Shown: positions 17,085 through 26,958, numbered from the stretch's first letter. The stretch is 64,000 bases of DNA from Chitinophagaceae bacterium (GCA_016719165.1 JADKAJ010000002.1:496001-560000); one strand, 5' to 3'. Numbers and translations are program-made. The notes: a model not told the origin generated them from the letters alone.

Positions 17085-17726
17085 ATAAAAACCATTTTGT
17101 CATTACAGGAAATATATCAACAGTTCATCGAAGGGATGAAAAATACAGGTTGGCTGGAATATATCGCTGTATTTGCCGGTATCGCCAGTGTATGGTTCAG
17201 CCGTAAGGAAAATATATTGGTATACCCTGTCGGGCTGATCAATACCATCATCTATATTTATTTAAGCTTCCGATTTCATTTACCGGGTGAGGCCAGTGTA
17301 AACTTTTATTATACAGTGATGAGTTTCTATGGCTGGTATTGCTGGCTGCAGAAAGATACCCGTCAGGAAAACATCTTACACATCAGTTATTCCAACAAGC
17401 AAATGTGGCTGAACCAGGTCTTGTTCTTTTTATTCTTTTATTTCACTATATATTTTTCATTGGTTTACCTGAAAGACAAATTTTTTGAAGGTGCCATCCC
17501 CTGGGCTGATGCATTTGCCTCCGCTACTGCTTTCACCGGTATGTGGCTGATGACAAGAAAGAAAGTAGAAAGCTGGTACTGGTGGATCGCCACGAACATT
17601 GCCTCCATTCCTTTGTATTTTGTAAAGGGACTGGTGTTTACGAGTGTATATTATTTAGTATTACTGGTAATGTCTGTTTTTGGATTAACGGAATGGATCA
17701 AAAGAGCAAAACAACAGCATGCTTAA
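17082..17726 (+). CDS. pnuC: Nicotinamide riboside transporter PnuC
   Basis: About 210-aa membrane protein with seven predicted segments. PnuC landmarks: WLEYIAVFAGIASVWFSRKENILVYPVGLINTIIYIY near the N-terminus and ESWYWWIATNIASIPLYFVKGLVFTS near the C-terminus (the W-x-x-x-N region that binds the substrate). It imports nicotinamide riboside by facilitated diffusion, trapped by phosphorylation. The frame has no upstream ATG: candidates are TTG at 17082 or TTG at 17097, the latter favoured by the promoter position. Its 3' end overlaps by 8 bases the gene for the matching kinase. Confidence 0.93.
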   Translation: MIKTILSLQEIYQQFIEGMKNTGWLEYIAVFAGIASVWFSRKENILVYPVGLINTIIYIYLSFRFHLPGEASVNFYYTVMSFYGWYCWLQKDTRQENILHISYSNKQMWLNQVLFFLFFYFTIYFSLVYLKDKFFEGAIPWADAFASATAFTGMWLMTRKKVESWYWWIATNIASIPLYFVKGLVFTSVYYLVLLVMSVFGLTEWIKRAKQQHA

Positions 17727-18276
17727 AAAAATAGTCATCCTGGGGCCTGAAAGCACCGGTAAGAGTACATTGTGCGAGCAACTGGCGCAGCATTACGAAA
17801 CCATGTGGTGCCCGGAGTTTGCCCGTGAATATTTATTGACCAATGGCACCAATTACGAATATGAAGATCTGCTCACCATTGCCAGAGGCCAGTTGGCGCT
17901 GGAAGATGAGTACAGTAGTACGCTGGAAAGAAATTCATTACCGATGATGGAAGAAGGCGGGCACCTTCCCCTGTTCATCGATACGGATATGTATGTGATG
18001 AAAGTTTGGAGTGAGTTTGTATTTGGCAAGTGCCATCGTTTTATCCTTGACCAGATCGGGGAAAGAAAGTATGATCTCTACTTGCTTTGTAATACAGACC
18101 TGCCATGGGTGGAGGACGAATTGCGGGAATATCCCGAATTGCACACCCGGAAAAAACTGTACTCCATTTATAAAGACATTATGGTTAATCAACCTGTGCC
18201 CTGGGTCGATATCAGCGGTGATGATGATGCCCGCTTGAGGAAGGGTATTGCCGCTATAGACACCCTGCTCGGATAA
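17719..18276 (+). CDS. NadR-type nicotinamide riboside kinase
   Basis: 185-aa P-loop kinase corresponding to the ribosylnicotinamide kinase domain of NadR, without the repressor or adenylyltransferase domains. Walker A is GPESTGKST (residues 9-17); CPEFAREYLLTNG and IDTDMYVMKVWSEFVFGKC are typical of the family. It would phosphorylate nicotinamide riboside brought in by PnuC, the first step of NAD salvage. The start overlaps the pnuC end by 8 bases, so the two are translationally coupled. Confidence 0.92.
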   Translation: MLKKIVILGPESTGKSTLCEQLAQHYETMWCPEFAREYLLTNGTNYEYEDLLTIARGQLALEDEYSSTLERNSLPMMEEGGHLPLFIDTDMYVMKVWSEFVFGKCHRFILDQIGERKYDLYLLCNTDLPWVEDELREYPELHTRKKLYSIYKDIMVNQPVPWVDISGDDDARLRKGIAAIDTLLG

Positions 18277-19965
18277 ATGTCTTTATTTTCGCACTGCATG
18301 CAAAACATTTTTCAAAAGCATCACCGGCTGTTATTTTATGGCACCTGGCTGTTACTCGGCCTGATTCAATCCGGCCTTACCGAACTGCAGGATGATGAAG
18401 CTTATTACTGGGTGTATGGCCAATACCTTGACTGGGGTTATTTTGATCATCCACCGATGACGGGTCTGCTGATAAAAATGGGTTATGCCATTTTTCCAAA
18501 TGAACTGGGGGTTCGGTTGTTTCCTCTGTTATTGAATATTTTTTCTCTTTTGATCATTGAAAAATTAATTGACAAAAAAAATCCCCTGCTGTTTTATGGT
18601 ATTTCGCTGTCGATTGCAGTAATACAAATTACTGGTTTCGTAGCCGTGCCCGATATCCCGTTGATATTCTTTACCGCTTTATTCTTTTTGTTCTACAAAA
18701 GATTTACCGGCAATTATTCACTGCTTAATACTTTTTTATTAGGTCTTTCTGTTGCTTTTTTGTTTTACAGTAAGTACCATGCCGTCCTGATCGTCTTCTT
18801 TACACTGTTTTCCAACATCAAATTGTTTACAAAATACCAAACGTATTTAGCGGGCATCATTGCTTTGTTACTGTTTGCCCCGCACCTGTGGTGGCAATAC
18901 CAGCATGATTGGGTAAGCTTTCGCTATCATTTATTTGAAAGCAATGTAAATGCCTACAAACCATCTTTTACGCTGGATTATATCATTGGCCAGCTTTTAC
19001 TGCCGGGACCTGTTGCCGGATTTATCTTATTACCGGCTGCCATTTTATACAAAACAAAAAATGATACGGAAAAAGCATTACGCTTTACGATGATCGGTAT
19101 CTATGTATTTTTTCTCGCCAGTTCCTTTCGCGGAAAAGTAGAAGGTAACTGGACCTCACCAGCCCTGGTATCATTAATGGTGCTGGCCCACCAGTTCCTG
19201 TATGAAAAACTGCAATGGCAAAAAATACTTTATAAACTGCTGCCGGTAACACTTATACTGGTAGTGTTTGCAAGAATAGTAATGATAGCAGACCTGTTAC
19301 CTGTTAAAGCTATAAAAGACCGCTATCATGCCTGGAAAGTATGGCCGCAGGAGATGAAAGAGAAGACAAAGGGACTGCCCATTGTATTCAGTAACTCATA
19401 TCAACGGGCTTCCAAGTATTGGTTTTATTCAGGACAGCCCACGTATTCGCTGAACTTATATAAAGAAAGAAAGAACAATTACAATTTCTGGCCGCTGGAA
19501 GATTCGTTATTGGGAAAGCCGGTTTATTATTTAGACAAATATGATCTCTGGCGATTTAAGGATTCATTGCAAACACCAATTGGCTGGGTTGGTTATAAAT
19601 ACGATTCTTCTTTTGCTTCTTTTGCTAAAATAAGAATTGACGTTTCTCCCCAAAAGATCCGGGTAAAAGAAAAAGAAGAGAGCCGTTTGATTTGTTCGTT
19701 CCGTATACCACAGCAATATGAGGAATTTATACAGCAACATAAACCACAAAATGACACAGTAAGGATTGGTATCTTTAGTACCAAAGGGTGGATCAGGGAT
19801 ATTTATACCACTATTACGCTACAACAACTTGTCCGTGACAAGACTCTTCCGTTAACAATCAACCCGGGCCTTCGGTCGGGTAAGTATTACCTGCGGTTTG
19901 CCATTAACAGCGGTTACAGAAATCCTACCCATAATAGTGATAAGATAGAGCTGGTCATTGATTAA
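18277..19965 (+). CDS. GT-C membrane glycosyltransferase (ArnT/PMT-like)
   Basis: 562 aa with an N-terminal block of about ten membrane segments and a C-terminal soluble domain (about 370-562). The catalytic first loop carries LTELQDDEAYYWVYGQYLDWGYFDHPPM, the DE-motif arrangement of GT83/GT39 enzymes that take sugars from polyprenyl phosphate on the periplasmic side. Acceptor unknown (lipid A, glycoprotein or other envelope glycan). It begins at the base after the NadR-like stop, so it may be cotranscribed, though functionally unrelated. Its 3' end overlaps the convergent mtgA gene by 4 bases. Confidence 0.88.
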   Translation: MSLFSHCMQNIFQKHHRLLFYGTWLLLGLIQSGLTELQDDEAYYWVYGQYLDWGYFDHPPMTGLLIKMGYAIFPNELGVRLFPLLLNIFSLLIIEKLIDKKNPLLFYGISLSIAVIQITGFVAVPDIPLIFFTALFFLFYKRFTGNYSLLNTFLLGLSVAFLFYSKYHAVLIVFFTLFSNIKLFTKYQTYLAGIIALLLFAPHLWWQYQHDWVSFRYHLFESNVNAYKPSFTLDYIIGQLLLPGPVAGFILLPAAILYKTKNDTEKALRFTMIGIYVFFLASSFRGKVEGNWTSPALVSLMVLAHQFLYEKLQWQKILYKLLPVTLILVVFARIVMIADLLPVKAIKDRYHAWKVWPQEMKEKTKGLPIVFSNSYQRASKYWFYSGQPTYSLNLYKERKNNYNFWPLEDSLLGKPVYYLDKYDLWRFKDSLQTPIGWVGYKYDSSFASFAKIRIDVSPQKIRVKEKEESRLICSFRIPQQYEEFIQQHKPQNDTVRIGIFSTKGWIRDIYTTITLQQLVRDKTLPLTINPGLRSGKYYLRFAINSGYRNPTHNSDKIELVID

Positions 19966-20717
19966 TTTTTCTTTTTATCCGGTGCTGGCAGCGTACCGAT
20001 CACCCGTTGTATATCGGGATCCGTTTGAAGGTTATTCATTTGTTGCACAATAACTCTTGACCGGTAACCAATATAGGAAGAGGGGGGTTTCACTTTGTAT
20101 CGCTTGGGATTAGGCAGACAGGCCGCTATCATAGCCGCTTCCTGTTTAGTTAAATTCTTCGCCGGTTTATTAAAGTATTCCTGTGCAGCTGCTTCAATGC
20201 CAAACAAACCATCACCTGTTTCAATAACGTTGAGATATACTTCCAGGATTCTTTTCTTTCCCCAAACCTGTTCGATCATAAAGGTAAAATAGGTTTCCAG
20301 CCCTTTTCGTATCCAGCTTCTGCCCTGCCAGAGAAAAACATTTTTGGCCACCTGCTGGCTGATAGTGCTCGCCCCATGGATGCGGCCGGGCTTTCGCTCA
20401 TTATACTTCATCGCTTTTTTGATACTCTTCCAGTCAAACCCGCTATGGTCGGGAAATAATTGATCTTCGGATGCGATCACTGCCAGTTTAGCGTGGGGTG
20501 AAATATTACCGGTATTGATATAATCCCGTTTTAAACCGTGCCCGCTAACCCAGCTTACCAACTGCGTAATGGTGATGGGAGGATTCACCCATTTAAATAA
20601 AATAATTAAGAAAAGCTGGATAATGAAGAGCCATATAAAAATCCGTTTGACCCATTTCCAGCATTTGCTTAAAAAACTTACACTCCCTCCTGGTTTATTT
20701 TCTTTACTGGTTGCCAT
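19962..20717 (-). CDS. mtgA: Monofunctional peptidoglycan transglycosylase
   Basis: 251 aa from the ATG at 20717 (a start six codons further up would lie deeper in the LysE gene). One N-terminal membrane anchor (about 24-45) precedes a GT51 domain: catalytic Glu in VIASEDQLFPDHSGFDW, the STISQQVAKNVFLWQGRSW motif, and ILEVYLNVIETGDGLFGIEAAAQEYFNKPA. It polymerises lipid II into glycan strands without a transpeptidase domain. Overlaps the LysE stop codon by 14 bases, so the two form a coupled pair. Confidence 0.95.
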   Translation of the reverse strand: MATSKENKPGGSVSFLSKCWKWVKRIFIWLFIIQLFLIILFKWVNPPITITQLVSWVSGHGLKRDYINTGNISPHAKLAVIASEDQLFPDHSGFDWKSIKKAMKYNERKPGRIHGASTISQQVAKNVFLWQGRSWIRKGLETYFTFMIEQVWGKKRILEVYLNVIETGDGLFGIEAAAQEYFNKPAKNLTKQEAAMIAACLPNPKRYKVKPPSSYIGYRSRVIVQQMNNLQTDPDIQRVIGTLPAPDKKKN

Positions 20718-21333
20718 AAAAGATAAGCCCGCCAATTAAAACGAGGCCAAAAATAATAAGTATAATCCCGCTGATACGATTCAGAATATGAATATTATGG
20801 GGCGTAAGCCGGTTTCGTATTTTACCGGCTAAAAAAACTTTCACCAGGTCTGCCAGTAATACAATCGCCAGGGCCGCTGTGTAGATAACAATTTTATGCT
20901 TGTTGGAGAAATTTATCAGGGAGGTGGATATCGTTATCCAGAAGATAATGACTCCCGGGTTCATCAGGTTCATAAAATACCCGGATAAAGAAATTTTCAG
21001 CAGGTCTCTTTTGCGTTGTTTGAATACCAGTTTTCCATCTTCATTTACTTTAACCTTCTTGAAATAAAGGAAAAAAATTCCCATCAATATGAGCAGGACA
21101 CTTCCGGCTATACCGATCTGCGTTTCATACAACCGTAAACTGCGAAAGAGTTCCGTAAACACATTGGCAACAAGTACCAGTGTAATATCACTGGCAGAAA
21201 CCCCAAAAGCAAAAGCCATACCTCCCTGGTGTCCGTTATTCAGGCTCTGTTTAATAACAGAAAATAATATCGGACCTACTGCAATACTCAGTAATAAACC
21301 GATTGTTATTCCTTTTAACAGGGCTTCTACCAT
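20704..21333 (-). CDS. LysE family exporter
   Basis: 209 aa with six predicted membrane segments. LysE/RhtB landmarks: the start MVEALLKGITIGLLLSIAVGP, GHQGGMAFAFGVSASD and LNPGVIIFWI-type residues (MNLMNPGVIIFWITIS, about 120-135). The family exports amino acids or related small metabolites; the substrate is unknown. First gene of a pair with mtgA. Confidence 0.88.
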   Translation of the reverse strand: MVEALLKGITIGLLLSIAVGPILFSVIKQSLNNGHQGGMAFAFGVSASDITLVLVANVFTELFRSLRLYETQIGIAGSVLLILMGIFFLYFKKVKVNEDGKLVFKQRKRDLLKISLSGYFMNLMNPGVIIFWITISTSLINFSNKHKIVIYTAALAIVLLADLVKVFLAGKIRNRLTPHNIHILNRISGIILIIFGLVLIGGLIFYGNQ

Positions 21334-21467
21334 AGAATTTGAAGTACAGGGTTAGGGATACAAAGTACGTAATGTCCTGTTTATTGTTAAGTCCTGCATC
21401 AATTGCTTTTCCGATACTAAAAAAATATTTGCCGGCAAAGTATGCTGCAGTGTGTATTTTATACTTC

Positions 21468-23000
21468 TTACAGGCTTCCTGTAGCAAGAAACCGTTCCCA
21501 TTCTTCCAGCATCTTTCCTTTCATCACCCGTGGGAATTTATGCTGGCTGCCGAGTTTACCTTTCAGCTCCAAGAATTTCATAAATTTTTCCTCGGGCAAT
21601 ACCTCCAAAAAAACTTCTTTGAGGGCACTGTCTCTTTCTGTCGCATAGTCATCATTCAGTACCCGCAGCTGTTCATCTATTCTTTTGCGCAGCTTGTCCG
21701 TATCCACCTTATCATCGGTGGCCACATACCAGCGATGGGCAAAAAAATTCTCGTAGGGAAAACCTACAACCGTGTATTCCGGAATGCTGACATTAAGTTC
21801 TTCACTTACCAGCTCAATGGCCTTATTCATATTATCAACACTCAGGTGTTCCCCGGTGAGACTTAAAAAATGTTTGGTTCTTCCGGTAATACACACTTCA
21901 CTTTTTTCCAGATCAACAAACTTAATGGTATCACCTATCAGGTAACGCCATGTACCGGCATTCGTACTCATCAGTAAAGCATACTCTTTCCCTTCTTCCA
22001 CTTCATGTATCATCTTTGCCTCAGGGTTGTCAACTATCTTCCCATCATGGTCAAAATTCTTATCATCAAAAGGCACAAACTCAAAAAAGATATTATTATT
22101 AAGAATAAGCTGCATACCCCTTGCATGCTCTCTTGTCTTAAAACCAATAAAGCCTTCGCTGGACAAATAATTTTCGATGTATACAATCGGTTTGCCCAAT
22201 AATTTTTCAAATCCCTTTTTATACGGCTCAAATGCTACCCCTCCGTGAACAAAGAAGCTGAAGTTGGGCCATATTTCGTGGATATTATTTAACTTATAAT
22301 GTTCTATCACCATTTCCATACACATCTGGCACCAGGCCGGCACACCAACGATATAACCGATATCCCATTCTTTGGCATGTTCTACAATTTCGTTTAGTTT
22401 CTGATTCCAGTCGCTCATGGCAGCAATGCGACCGCCGGGTTTATAAAAATTCTGAAACCAGAAAGGTCTTTTTTTAGCCAGAATGCCACTTACATCTCCG
22501 GCATACCAACCCGCTTTCCCTTTTTTCAGATCAGTAGCCCCTCCCAACATCAAAAAGCCTTTTGTCATGGCTCTTTTATTGGCATCTTCATAACGGATCA
22601 GGCTAATTAACTGGCGCAGGTAATTAATAGTATTACTGCGTAACAGGTCTTTGGTAACAGGAATATATTTACTGGCTGCTTCGGAAGTGCCGGAACTCAA
22701 TGCATAATACTTGATCTTTCCCGGCCAGGTTACATCTGGTACTCCCTCGAGTGTTTTCTTCCACCACTCTTCATAAATTTTATTATAGTCATGAACCGGC
22801 ACCAGTTCCTGGAATTTCTTGCCGGGATGTTTACTCAATAATGCTTCATCAAAATGATATCGTTGGCCGAATTCTGTAAACCGGGCCTTTTTCAATAACT
22901 TTTTTAATACCCTTAACTGCTGCCGCCTGGGGTCATTGGGAGGAATGCGTAACGCAGCAGCAATAGCTTTCGGTAATTTAATATCTAAAATAGTGGCCAT
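21468..23000 (-). CDS. GH3 family acyl-adenylating enzyme
   Basis: 510 aa, of the GH3 auxin-responsive promoter family, an ANL-superfamily relative found widely in Bacteroidota. Visible landmarks: YALSSGTSEAASKYIPVT (phosphate-binding loop, about 100-117), YLSSEGFIGFKT (about 280), GTWRYLIGDTIKFVD (about 350-365, with the adenylate-binding Asp) and CITGRTKHFLSLTGEHLS. In plants these enzymes conjugate amino acids to acyl acids; the bacterial substrate is not known, and the context (exporter, transglycosylase, glycosyltransferase) does not fix it. Confidence 0.9.
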   Translation of the reverse strand: MATILDIKLPKAIAAALRIPPNDPRRQQLRVLKKLLKKARFTEFGQRYHFDEALLSKHPGKKFQELVPVHDYNKIYEEWWKKTLEGVPDVTWPGKIKYYALSSGTSEAASKYIPVTKDLLRSNTINYLRQLISLIRYEDANKRAMTKGFLMLGGATDLKKGKAGWYAGDVSGILAKKRPFWFQNFYKPGGRIAAMSDWNQKLNEIVEHAKEWDIGYIVGVPAWCQMCMEMVIEHYKLNNIHEIWPNFSFFVHGGVAFEPYKKGFEKLLGKPIVYIENYLSSEGFIGFKTREHARGMQLILNNNIFFEFVPFDDKNFDHDGKIVDNPEAKMIHEVEEGKEYALLMSTNAGTWRYLIGDTIKFVDLEKSEVCITGRTKHFLSLTGEHLSVDNMNKAIELVSEELNVSIPEYTVVGFPYENFFAHRWYVATDDKVDTDKLRKRIDEQLRVLNDDYATERDSALKEVFLEVLPEEKFMKFLELKGKLGSQHKFPRVMKGKMLEEWERFLATGSL

Positions 23001-23085
23001 TCGTTACTTAAAGATTATATCTAAAGTTATGCATTGTTATTGTTGAAATAGCGGCGAAAATAAGCTGCAGCAAAGTTCTGTAATT

Positions 23086-25029
23086 TCATCCACCAAGCCT
23101 CCGGTATGTTCGCCATATTAGTTTTAAATCAGTGGAAGGTTCGTAGTCCCGTGCATACCAATAGTCCATCATTTGCAGGCTTTCCGGTGAAAGTTGTTGT
23201 AAGGATGTACCTGGTACACCGTTACAGGCAATAACCGGTGTGTGCAGTGACGGAAGTTGTGTTTCTGGTACTGCATATCCCACCCAGGTTTTTTTTGCCA
23301 GCAATACCATAAAACAATTCATAAAAAAGTTGACTGGTTTTTTAACAATGAAAAGTTGAACCGGGAAAGTAATAATACCAAAACCCGCAAGGCTTACATC
23401 AATTAACCGTTTTAACCTCCTGTTGTAAGGATCAGCTAATTTATATCCATTTTCTGTTGACACTGCCTCTCCTGAACTGTCTTTTGAATCGCTGCCGACA
23501 ATACTGCCGCTATTGACAGCATGAATCTTGGCAATGATGCCGGGTGGTAATTGTTGTATAGTTTGGATTATACCGGCAAAGGACAGGTTGCCCTGGCAAA
23601 AAATAATTTCCCGGAAAGGCAGTATTTTCGAAAGTTGATTTATTTTTTCCAGGCTACCAATTGCGGTTGTATCGTTTTCTTTTACAGCAAGCCTTCCCAG
23701 TACCCTTTGGTGTAAACCTGCTTCTTTTAATAGTCGTATTGTATTTTCATATTCATCAACAGACCCTGCAATTATCGTAGCTGCTTTGTCTTCTTTTTCC
23801 TTCTCGCTGTTGACTACATTGGTTTGTACCAATATCCACCGTAAAAAGCTGATCAATGCAAATGCAAGCAGGGCACCAAACAACACAATGGCTCTTGAAA
23901 ACCGGTATTGCTCAGGTAATAATGAATAGGCGGCCAATAATACGATGGTGGCAATTGCCGATGAACGTATCAACTCTCCCCATTTATACCATTTGTCATA
24001 CAAGCCCGCATAATAAGCAGTCACCAGGTAAAAAACAGTATAGGCCGGAATAGCAATCCACAATAGTTTATTCTCATATTCTATATCAGTTCGGACATAC
24101 TGATTCCAGATATTTTTGATCAGCCAGAAAGAGAATAATATCAGTAATGCATCTATCAATGGCAAGCCAATGCGGCGGATGAAATTTCCAACAGCTGTGA
24201 GTGCGGCCCTGAACCAGATTGCACTATGAATTAATAAATTAAACAGTCCGGCCCTGCTTCCCCAATAGTGCTTGCGGACAAAAATGCTCATGGCGTTATA
24301 AAACATCCGCACATAATTCAGGCTTCCCTTTTTAGTGCTCTCTCCCTTAAAGTGTATAATGCTGCTTTCTGCAAAATACAAGTTCTTATACCCGGCCTTT
24401 TGAATCCGGTAACTCAGGTCAACATCTTCCCCATACATAAAAAAGGTTTCGTCAAAACTTCCTACTTTTTCAATCACTTCCTTTTTTATCATCATGAATG
24501 CCCCAGCCAAAACATCCACCTCCTGGTTATTATTTTCATCCAGGTGACCAAGATGATATATCGAAAACGTTTTTGAGCGGGGAAACAATTTCGCCAGGCC
24601 AAACAATTTATATAAAGAAGTTAGCGGGGACGGGAATGCTCTCTTTGATTCTTTCAAAAAACGACCGCTTCCGTCCAGCATTTTTATACCCAATGCTCCT
24701 GCGTCCGCCTGTTGGTCTAAAAAAGAAATACATTTTTGAAAACAGTCTTCCGGAACAATCGTATCCGGGTTGAGAAACAAAATGTATTTGCCCGAGCTTT
24801 GTTTCAATCCCTGGTTGCAGGCTTTTGCAAATCCGATATTTTCGGTATTAGCAATAAATCTTACAATCGGAAATTTTGGCGTCAGGTAGTTTATGCTATT
24901 ATCAGCAGAGCAATTGTCTATTACAATTACTTCTGCCTGTATGCCCTCAATCGCCTTCAGTACAGAACAAAGGCACTGTTCCAGGAAATGTTTTACATTA
25001 TAATTGACTATGATTACAGAAAGCTGCAA
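23086..25029 (-). CDS. GT2 glycosyltransferase fused to a degenerate polyisoprenyl sugar-phosphate transferase
   Basis: 647 aa from a TTG at 25029, where homology begins (QLSVIIVNYNVKHFLEQC); an ATG at 25113 is in frame but its added residues look non-coding. Residues 1-270: GT2 rhamnosyltransferase-like domain with IVIDNCSADNS, FLNPDTIVPED and FMYGEDVDLSYRIQKAGY. Residues about 280-430: membrane segments. Residues about 440-560: a Rossmann-like domain as in WbaP-type initiating transferases. The C-terminus keeps RRLKRLIDVSLAGFGIITFP and the DLKLIWRTYRRLG tail but lacks the catalytic GPVFxxQ/KFRSM core, so the transferase half looks inactive. It is divergent from suhB. Confidence 0.82.
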   Translation of the reverse strand: MQLSVIIVNYNVKHFLEQCLCSVLKAIEGIQAEVIVIDNCSADNSINYLTPKFPIVRFIANTENIGFAKACNQGLKQSSGKYILFLNPDTIVPEDCFQKCISFLDQQADAGALGIKMLDGSGRFLKESKRAFPSPLTSLYKLFGLAKLFPRSKTFSIYHLGHLDENNNQEVDVLAGAFMMIKKEVIEKVGSFDETFFMYGEDVDLSYRIQKAGYKNLYFAESSIIHFKGESTKKGSLNYVRMFYNAMSIFVRKHYWGSRAGLFNLLIHSAIWFRAALTAVGNFIRRIGLPLIDALLILFSFWLIKNIWNQYVRTDIEYENKLLWIAIPAYTVFYLVTAYYAGLYDKWYKWGELIRSSAIATIVLLAAYSLLPEQYRFSRAIVLFGALLAFALISFLRWILVQTNVVNSEKEKEDKAATIIAGSVDEYENTIRLLKEAGLHQRVLGRLAVKENDTTAIGSLEKINQLSKILPFREIIFCQGNLSFAGIIQTIQQLPPGIIAKIHAVNSGSIVGSDSKDSSGEAVSTENGYKLADPYNRRLKRLIDVSLAGFGIITFPVQLFIVKKPVNFFMNCFMVLLAKKTWVGYAVPETQLPSLHTPVIACNGVPGTSLQQLSPESLQMMDYWYARDYEPSTDLKLIWRTYRRLGG

Positions 25030-25136
25030 ATTATATGAAGTATAAGATACGAAGTACGAAGTTTTTATGAACAGTTCAAAATGAAGTGCCTGTAATAAAT
25101 CCGATAAAATCATTTTAATCAAAGTAATCTGCAGTC

Positions 25137-25144
25137 TATCTTTG
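25137..25144 (+). promoter_or_regulatory. -7 element TATCTTTG, near-leaderless suhB promoter
   Basis: Exact TAnnTTTG match ending 3 bases before the ATG at 25148. The transcript would start at or very near the start codon. A -33 TTG is not evident. Confidence 0.55.
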
Positions 25145-25147
25145 CCC

Positions 25148-25927
25148 ATGCTCAAAACCACTCTCATAGAGGCTGCCAAAGCAGGTGCCGCAGAAATAGT
25201 CCGTTTTTTCAACAGTGATTTTAAGATCAGTAACAAAGAAGGAGTGAACAACCTGGTAACAGAAGCGGATCATGCTGCTGAAAAAGCGATATTATCCGTT
25301 ATCAAATCACATTTCCCGGAACACCAGATCCTGGCAGAAGAAACCGGTGAGATCATACAGGATTCTGATTATAAATGGATCATTGACCCGATTGATGGTA
25401 CTGTAAATTTTGCCCACGGTATTCCGTTAAATTGTGTTTCAATCGGAATTGAGCATGCAGGAGAAATTGTAATGGGAGCTGTGTATAATCCGCACCTGAA
25501 TGAATTTTATTTTGCTGAAAAGGGTAAAGGCGCTACGCTTAACGATAAACCCATTCATGTCAGTAGAGAAACCCAAACGATCAAAGCCTGTTTGGTTACC
25601 GGTTTTCCTTATACCTATATTAATATGCCAAACGGCCCGCTGGAAATTTTTGAACGATTTATCAGAAAAGGTGTTCCTGTAAGAAGATTGGGTTCCGCCG
25701 CTATTGATCTTTGCTGGGTGGCAGCCGGAAGGTTTGATGGATTTTATGAACATAAATTGGAAGCCTGGGACAGCGCTGCGGGATATTTAATGGTAGAAGA
25801 GGCCGGTGGGAAAGTAACCGACTTCACTGGTGGTAAGTTCTCCGTATACCAGCACCGGGTGCTTGCTACCAATGGAAAGATTCATGAAGAAATGCTGGAC
25901 GTCATTAATAACAAGAAAGAATTATGA
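25148..25927 (+). CDS. suhB: Inositol-1-monophosphatase family protein (SuhB-like)
   Basis: 259 aa from the ATG at 25148. Mg-dependent sugar-phosphatase fold: NLVTEADHAAEKAI, GEIIQ/AEETGE (metal Glu), WIIDPIDGTVNFAHGIP (metal Asp pair, about 80-97) and the C-terminal EAWDSAAGYLMVEEAGG. It dephosphorylates inositol phosphate and related substrates; CysQ-like use is possible but the motifs fit SuhB better. Stop and start overlap with thiL by 4 bases (ATGA), so the two are cotranscribed. Confidence 0.93.
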   Translation: MLKTTLIEAAKAGAAEIVRFFNSDFKISNKEGVNNLVTEADHAAEKAILSVIKSHFPEHQILAEETGEIIQDSDYKWIIDPIDGTVNFAHGIPLNCVSIGIEHAGEIVMGAVYNPHLNEFYFAEKGKGATLNDKPIHVSRETQTIKACLVTGFPYTYINMPNGPLEIFERFIRKGVPVRRLGSAAIDLCWVAAGRFDGFYEHKLEAWDSAAGYLMVEEAGGKVTDFTGGKFSVYQHRVLATNGKIHEEMLDVINNKKEL

Positions 25928-26958
25928 GTACGGAAAGAACAGAAATAAGCAGCCTCGGTGAATTTGGGCTTATTGAACATTTGACCAAAAACATTGAATT
26001 GCAAAATGCCTCCTCCATATTAGGTGTGGGTGACGATGCAGCCGTGATCGATCATTTTGGAAAACAAACGGTGATCACCACCGACCTGCTGGTAGAAGGA
26101 GTTCATTTTGACCTGATGTATACACCTTTGAAACACCTGGGTTATAAAAGTGTGATCGTTAACCTGAGTGATATATATGCCATGAATGCCATTCCTACCC
26201 AGATCATTCTGAGTATTGGCTTCAGTAATCGTTTTAGTCTTGAAGCGCTGACTGAATTTTATGATGGTGTATATGCCGCTTGTGAAAAATATGGTGTGGA
26301 CCTGGTGGGTGGCGATACCACCTCATCGCAAAAAGGTTTCATTATTTCGGTCACGGCGATTGGTGAAGTGGCTCCTGATAAATATGTGAAAAGAAGCACC
26401 GCTCAAAAAGGCGACCTGCTATGTGTAAGTGGCGACCTTGGAGCGGCTTATGTTGGTCTGTTATTCCTGGAAAGAGAGAAGAAGATCTTTATGGAAAGTC
26501 CCGGAGTGCAACCCGACCTGGAAGGAGAAACGTATGTGATAGGGAAATTGCTGAAACCAGAGGCCAGGAAGGATATTGTGGAATTCTTTGCTGCCAAAGA
26601 AATTACTCCCACATCTATGATGGATATCAGCGACGGACTCAGTTCAGAGATATTACATATTTGTAAAGACAGTACTCTTGGCTGTGTATTGTATGAAGAA
26701 AAGATTCCTGTATCGGAAGAAATGAAAAAAGCGGCTTTTAAATTTGAAATAGACCCGACGGCCTGTGCGTTAAGCGGCGGGGAAGATTATGAATTATTAT
26801 TCACCGTTTCTCAATCAGATTATGATAAATTAGTACTGAATGAGCAAATTAGTGTGGTTGGCTATATGACGGAGCCGGAATTGGGGGCACATATCATCAC
26901 CAAGGGTGGTGGCAAACATGCCATCACAGCGCAGGGCTGGAATCATATGAAGCATTAA
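25924..26958 (+). CDS. thiL: Thiamine-monophosphate kinase
   Basis: 344 aa, PurM/AIR-synthetase-like fold. ThiL landmarks: GEFGLIEHLTK at the N-terminus, GVGDDAAVID (metal/ATP aspartates, about 36-45), TTDLLVEGVHFDL, YGVDLVGGDTTSS and the C-terminal SMMDISDGLSSEI and LSGGEDYELLF. It converts thiamine monophosphate to the active diphosphate. The start overlaps the suhB stop in an ATGA arrangement. Confidence 0.96.
   Translation: MSTERTEISSLGEFGLIEHLTKNIELQNASSILGVGDDAAVIDHFGKQTVITTDLLVEGVHFDLMYTPLKHLGYKSVIVNLSDIYAMNAIPTQIILSIGFSNRFSLEALTEFYDGVYAACEKYGVDLVGGDTTSSQKGFIISVTAIGEVAPDKYVKRSTAQKGDLLCVSGDLGAAYVGLLFLEREKKIFMESPGVQPDLEGETYVIGKLLKPEARKDIVEFFAAKEITPTSMMDISDGLSSEILHICKDSTLGCVLYEEKIPVSEEMKKAAFKFEIDPTACALSGGEDYELLFTVSQSDYDKLVLNEQISVVGYMTEPELGAHIITKGGGKHAITAQGWNHMKH

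Noticed and set aside
25030..25113. Additional N-terminal 28 codons of the GT2 gene from an ATG at 25113
   Set aside because: GT2 homology starts at the TTG, and the added stretch is made of TACTTCGTA-like short repeats that look intergenic.
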